DNA from: Kordia sp965283645
GTDB taxonomy: Bacteria > Bacteroidota > Bacteroidia > Flavobacteriales > Flavobacteriaceae
DNA length: 64,000 bases
Assembly (NCBI RefSeq): GCF_965283645.1
Contig: NZ_CBDIPG010000001.1
Location: 1,984,001-2,048,000 of the forward strand
Direction of reading: 5' to 3'
The position numbers and the translations under genes were made by a program. Of this stretch, positions 61,563 to 64,000 are shown piece by piece (position 1 is the stretch's first letter; every line of letters begins with the position of its first letter). The notes beneath the pieces are model-generated. The model worked only from the letters and a program-made list of their open reading frames with translations, did not search any database and was not told the origin of the DNA.

Positions 61563-62133
61563 ACTTCTTGAAACTATAACAACACGGTTTTTCTTCTGGA
61601 CTGTTATATTAATTGTATGCGTTTTTTTAAGCTTATATTTTTTCCTTTCTACTAAATTAGGCTATAATATTTCTGAATTTAATAAGGTAGTTGATACTAT
61701 ATTAAAATCTCTGGCTGTAATACTTGGATTAATTTGGTTTGGAAATAGATATTTTAAGGAAAGAAAAGACATTCCCAAATTTGATATTCAGGTGGATTTT
61801 AACACTATTAAATTAGATTCAGGACAAACATTGTTAATATATAGATTAGACTTATTCAACAAAGGAAACACCTTATTCAATAATTATGACTTCTTTTTCA
61901 GTATTGACGGATTCAGAGTGGATTCTAATTCGATACTCAAGGATAATATTAAAAGATATCCAGTGTCAGGACTTCAAGAAGGAAGACCTATTGAACCAAA
62001 TTCATGGACAGCAATTAATCATGAAATTCTAATAGGTAGTGAATATCCTGCAATAAGATTTTATTACGAAATAAATGAGAATGATACCATTGTTTGGTCA
62101 TGGCATAAAACATTTAAACTAGACAGCAACTAA
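61549..62133 (+). CDS. Membrane protein, copy 2
   Basis: 194 aa, identical to the product of 60340-60924: two N-terminal membrane helices and a soluble beta-rich C-domain. The identical context (terminator, spacing) suggests that both copies are expressed in the same way. Confidence 0.6.
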   Translation: MRKNKLLETITTRFFFWTVILIVCVFLSLYFFLSTKLGYNISEFNKVVDTILKSLAVILGLIWFGNRYFKERKDIPKFDIQVDFNTIKLDSGQTLLIYRLDLFNKGNTLFNNYDFFFSIDGFRVDSNSILKDNIKRYPVSGLQEGRPIEPNSWTAINHEILIGSEYPAIRFYYEINENDTIVWSWHKTFKLDSN

Positions 62134-62316
62134 CAATAGTGGTTTAGGTGATAACACGAAAGTATAGGTACGAAATAAAGGTCATTGCAAAACTGAAAGG
62201 TTAGTGAATAAAAACCCACTAATGTTCATACATGAGAATTTTACCCATAAAAATCTAACTTTTAAATATTTAGAAACCAAAAGCTTACATAAAACTGCCC
62301 GCTCGGGTATAAAACA

Positions 62317-62349
62317 AAAAACCTGTAATTATTTAAATTACAGGTTTTT
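62317..62349 (+). terminator. Terminator in repeat unit 2
   Basis: Identical to the hairpin at 61108-61140 (14-bp stem, 5-base loop). Confidence 0.82.
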
Positions 62350-62358
62350 ACAACTTTT

Positions 62359-62412
62359 GTGACCGCGAACATTCAAAGTTCGAACTTTTTGATGAAGGAT
62401 TTGAAGGTTATT
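62359..62412. repeat. Partial third copy of the GTGACC element
   Basis: GTGACCGCGAACATTCAAAG continues as TTCGAACTTTTT and then diverges over ~20 bases from the unit start. It marks the right junction of the tandem duplication. Like the copies at 59941 and 61150, it contains the dyad AAAGTTCGAACTTT. Confidence 0.75.
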
Positions 62413-62438
62413 CATAAATTTATGAAAGCTGTTTAACT

Positions 62439-63380
62439 TTATTGTTTCAATAGCTCAGATAGTATATTGATGTTGTTAGGTAATCTACCTACATTTTGTA
62501 GTTTAAGTGCTGCTAAATTTAATGCAATATGCAAACAGTCTTTAATTGAATGCTCTTTTAAATACGCAAATAAAAATCCTGACCAAAAAGCATCTCCTGC
62601 ACCAGTTGCATCCATAACTTTATTAATTTTTATGGCTGGCATTAGGATTAATTCTTTATTTTTTTGTGATAATTTGACACCATTTTTACCTAAAGTCAAG
62701 CATACGATATCCACGCCTAATTCATGGAAAAAAGTAAATATCTCATCATGTAGTGTATGTTTCCCAAACAAGCGTGCAACATCATCTTCACTAATTTTCA
62801 CTAACGGATTGTAACTACAATATTTTTTAATGATTTCTAATGCATTTGCTTTGTTACTCCATATTTTTTCAGAATAATTAATATCAATACTTAGCCTACA
62901 TCCTAATTTGTATGCTTCTTTAGCTTTATTTATAATCGTTTCTTGTGCTGGATTTTTACTTAGCGCAAAACAAGTTGTGTGAAAAATTTTTGTTTTTTGA
63001 AGTAAGTCTGAAGGGATTTGATCTTCTGTGATTAAAAAATCTGCGCTTCTATATGGAATAAAGTCAGGTGTCTCTTTGGATCGAGACACAAAAATAACTG
63101 AAGTTGGACTTTCAAGTGTTTGTTTTATATATTCATTATTTATGTTTATTTCACTAAGTCGTTTTAAAATATAACTCCCCAAACCATCATTTCCTATGCT
63201 AGCTACTAATTTAGTTTGCAATCCTAAGCGTGCTGTATTCATAGCAACATTTGTAGGAGAACCTCCTAAATGTCTATGATAATCACGTACCTCATCAATC
63301 AGCACACTATCTTGATGTCCAATAAAATCAATCAAAGCTTCACCTACGCAAAGTATATCTATATTCTTATTTGTAATCAA
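62439..63380 (-). CDS. PfkB family sugar kinase (fructokinase-like)
   Basis: 313 aa. The ribokinase-fold signatures are the N-terminal LCVGEALIDF, LGGSPTNVAMNTARLG (about 39-54) and the C-terminal catalytic MDATGAGDAFWSGFLFAY (catalytic Asp about 263). It overlaps the upstream invertase-like gene by an ATGA-type junction. Pairing with a sucrose-cleaving enzyme makes fructose the most likely substrate, but other ketoses or nucleosides are possible. Confidence 0.87.
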   Translation of the reverse strand: MITNKNIDILCVGEALIDFIGHQDSVLIDEVRDYHRHLGGSPTNVAMNTARLGLQTKLVASIGNDGLGSYILKRLSEININNEYIKQTLESPTSVIFVSRSKETPDFIPYRSADFLITEDQIPSDLLQKTKIFHTTCFALSKNPAQETIINKAKEAYKLGCRLSIDINYSEKIWSNKANALEIIKKYCSYNPLVKISEDDVARLFGKHTLHDEIFTFFHELGVDIVCLTLGKNGVKLSQKNKELILMPAIKINKVMDATGAGDAFWSGFLFAYLKEHSIKDCLHIALNLAALKLQNVGRLPNNINILSELLKQ

Positions 63381-64000
63381 ACTAATAACCTTTTTCCGTT
63401 AATATATTGTTCTAATAATATTTCTCCTGCGGCGCTCCATGTACATTGCGGAACTCCTACTGCCTGTTGTGTTTTAGTGTTGAAGTTTTCATAAAACCCG
63501 TAGTTTTCTTTCGCGTTTAATTCCTTTATCGCTTTTAACACATGCTGAGAGTTTTCAATGTAATTCTGACTCACCAAACTCATTCCATAAAAACCATTTA
63601 CCATTTGCCATGTACCGCCATTATGAAATTCATACGGAAAGTTTCTAAATTCATATTTACAATTGTTGACAAGTAATTTCCAATCGTCATCTTCTTTTTG
63701 AATCGGTTTCCAAAATGCTGGTAATAAGTTTAATGGTAAACTTTCTCTTAATTCCTCTGAATAACTTGAAAGCCTTTTTTGAAACGATGAGTCACCAAAC
63801 TGTAATAACTGTGCAATGGAATTTGCAAATGCATCAAACATGGTTTGGTAACCCGAAGGATTTACAGAAGCCATCCAATATGGAGTATCTTCTAATTGTT
63901 TGTATGCTTTTGGATGAAACGGATTTTGACATGTTGTCTTTCTGTAGTTTTCATTTAATTTTTCTGTGATGCGATCAATTTTTGTTTGAAAATTATCAGA
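63377..64000 (-). CDS. GH100-like neutral invertase / glycosidase, C-terminal part
   Basis: Partial: the frame stays open to the window edge, giving 207 residues of the C-terminus. It has an (alpha/alpha)6-barrel look with YWMASVNPSGYQTMFDAFAN, EFHNGGTWQMVNGFYGM and QCTWSAAGEILLEQY, which resemble GH100 alkaline/neutral invertases and related amylo-glucosidases. It is coupled to the PfkB kinase gene by a 4-bp overlap, suggesting sucrose (or a related disaccharide) breakdown followed by fructose phosphorylation. Confidence 0.7.
   Translation of the reverse strand, partial: SDNFQTKIDRITEKLNENYRKTTCQNPFHPKAYKQLEDTPYWMASVNPSGYQTMFDAFANSIAQLLQFGDSSFQKRLSSYSEELRESLPLNLLPAFWKPIQKEDDDWKLLVNNCKYEFRNFPYEFHNGGTWQMVNGFYGMSLVSQNYIENSQHVLKAIKELNAKENYGFYENFNTKTQQAVGVPQCTWSAAGEILLEQYINGKRLLV

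Larger units (their letters stand above)
61150..62358 (+). repeat. 1209-bp tandem repeat unit, copy 2
   Basis: Direct repeat of 59941-61149 with no difference noticed by eye. It is followed at 62359 by a partial, diverged third start of the unit. Confidence 0.92.

Noticed and set aside
59941..62358. Insertion sequence or composite transposon
   Set aside because: The repeat encodes no transposase and has no terminal inverted repeats. A simple tandem duplication explains it.

Overview
The window is AT-rich and reads as a chromosomal segment from a marine Flavobacteriaceae bacterium. The evidence is a Bacteroidetes-type primary sigma factor, several promoters of the TTTG/TTG-N20-TAnnTTTG type, outer-membrane beta-barrel proteins with carboxypeptidase-regulatory N-termini, many short class I lanthipeptide-type leaders, and flavobacterial gene pairs such as DUF4212/acetate symporter/acs. 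From memory the overall look is Kordia-like; that genus assignment is an inference and was not computed. I saw no rRNA, tRNA, CRISPR array or transposase.

Layout. 0.1-2.8 kb: housekeeping genes (queE, rpoD, rpe). 3-8 kb: a stand-alone LytS-type kinase core, an MtfA-like peptidase and envelope proteins. 8-11.5 kb: a minus-strand light-response/DNA-repair operon (DUF2256, cryptochrome DASH, FeS-type photolyase, DUF2452); the 47-residue DUF2256 gene overlaps the cryptochrome start. 11.5-14 kb: an SGNH-hydrolase remnant, DUF2867, and a YciI/ECF sigma pair. 14-19.5 kb: a four-gene operon of mostly unknown function facing a two-gene unknown operon. 19.7-24.8 kb: a sulfatase, YitT, a DEAD-box helicase, and two orphan RiPP-type precursors; a duplicated terminator brackets the second precursor and a GNAT gene. 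24.9-28.9 kb: acetate uptake and activation (DUF4212, symporter, acs). 29-36 kb: an accessory region with an eCIS-like leader protein, a two-component pair, two paralogous small beta proteins and a phosphoesterase. 36-40 kb: a RimB-RimK fusion, then an eroding stretch containing two pseudogenes (GNAT-nitrilase and the arginine decarboxylase N-terminus).

41-60 kb is the most interesting region. A minus-strand operon runs from a 64-residue Cys-rich GG-leader peptide, which has its own consensus promoter and a downstream attenuating terminator. It continues through a 540-residue protein I cannot assign, a GT4 glycosyltransferase whose last ~70 residues look PqqD/RRE-like, a GT2 glycosyltransferase, a small unknown protein, an acyl carrier protein and a radical SAM/SPASM enzyme. 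Upstream are an outer-membrane beta-barrel protein and, divergently, a full set of activities for nucleotide-activated manno-heptose (GmhA, HddA, and a fused HddC-GmhB) plus an FkbM methyltransferase. Further right are an AMP-ligase, a pyruvyltransferase-family protein, another GT, a second ACP, a NamZ-like hydrolase and a KAS III-like enzyme with altered active-site motifs. I propose that this locus makes a heptosylated, radical-SAM-modified peptide or peptide-glycan conjugate. This is inference from gene content.

60-62.4 kb is a tandem duplication with a 1209-bp period: two copies that look identical by eye, each encoding a zinc-ribbon mini-protein and a membrane protein, followed by a partial third repeat. 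The right end carries a PfkB sugar kinase and the C-terminal part of a GH100-like invertase that runs off the window.
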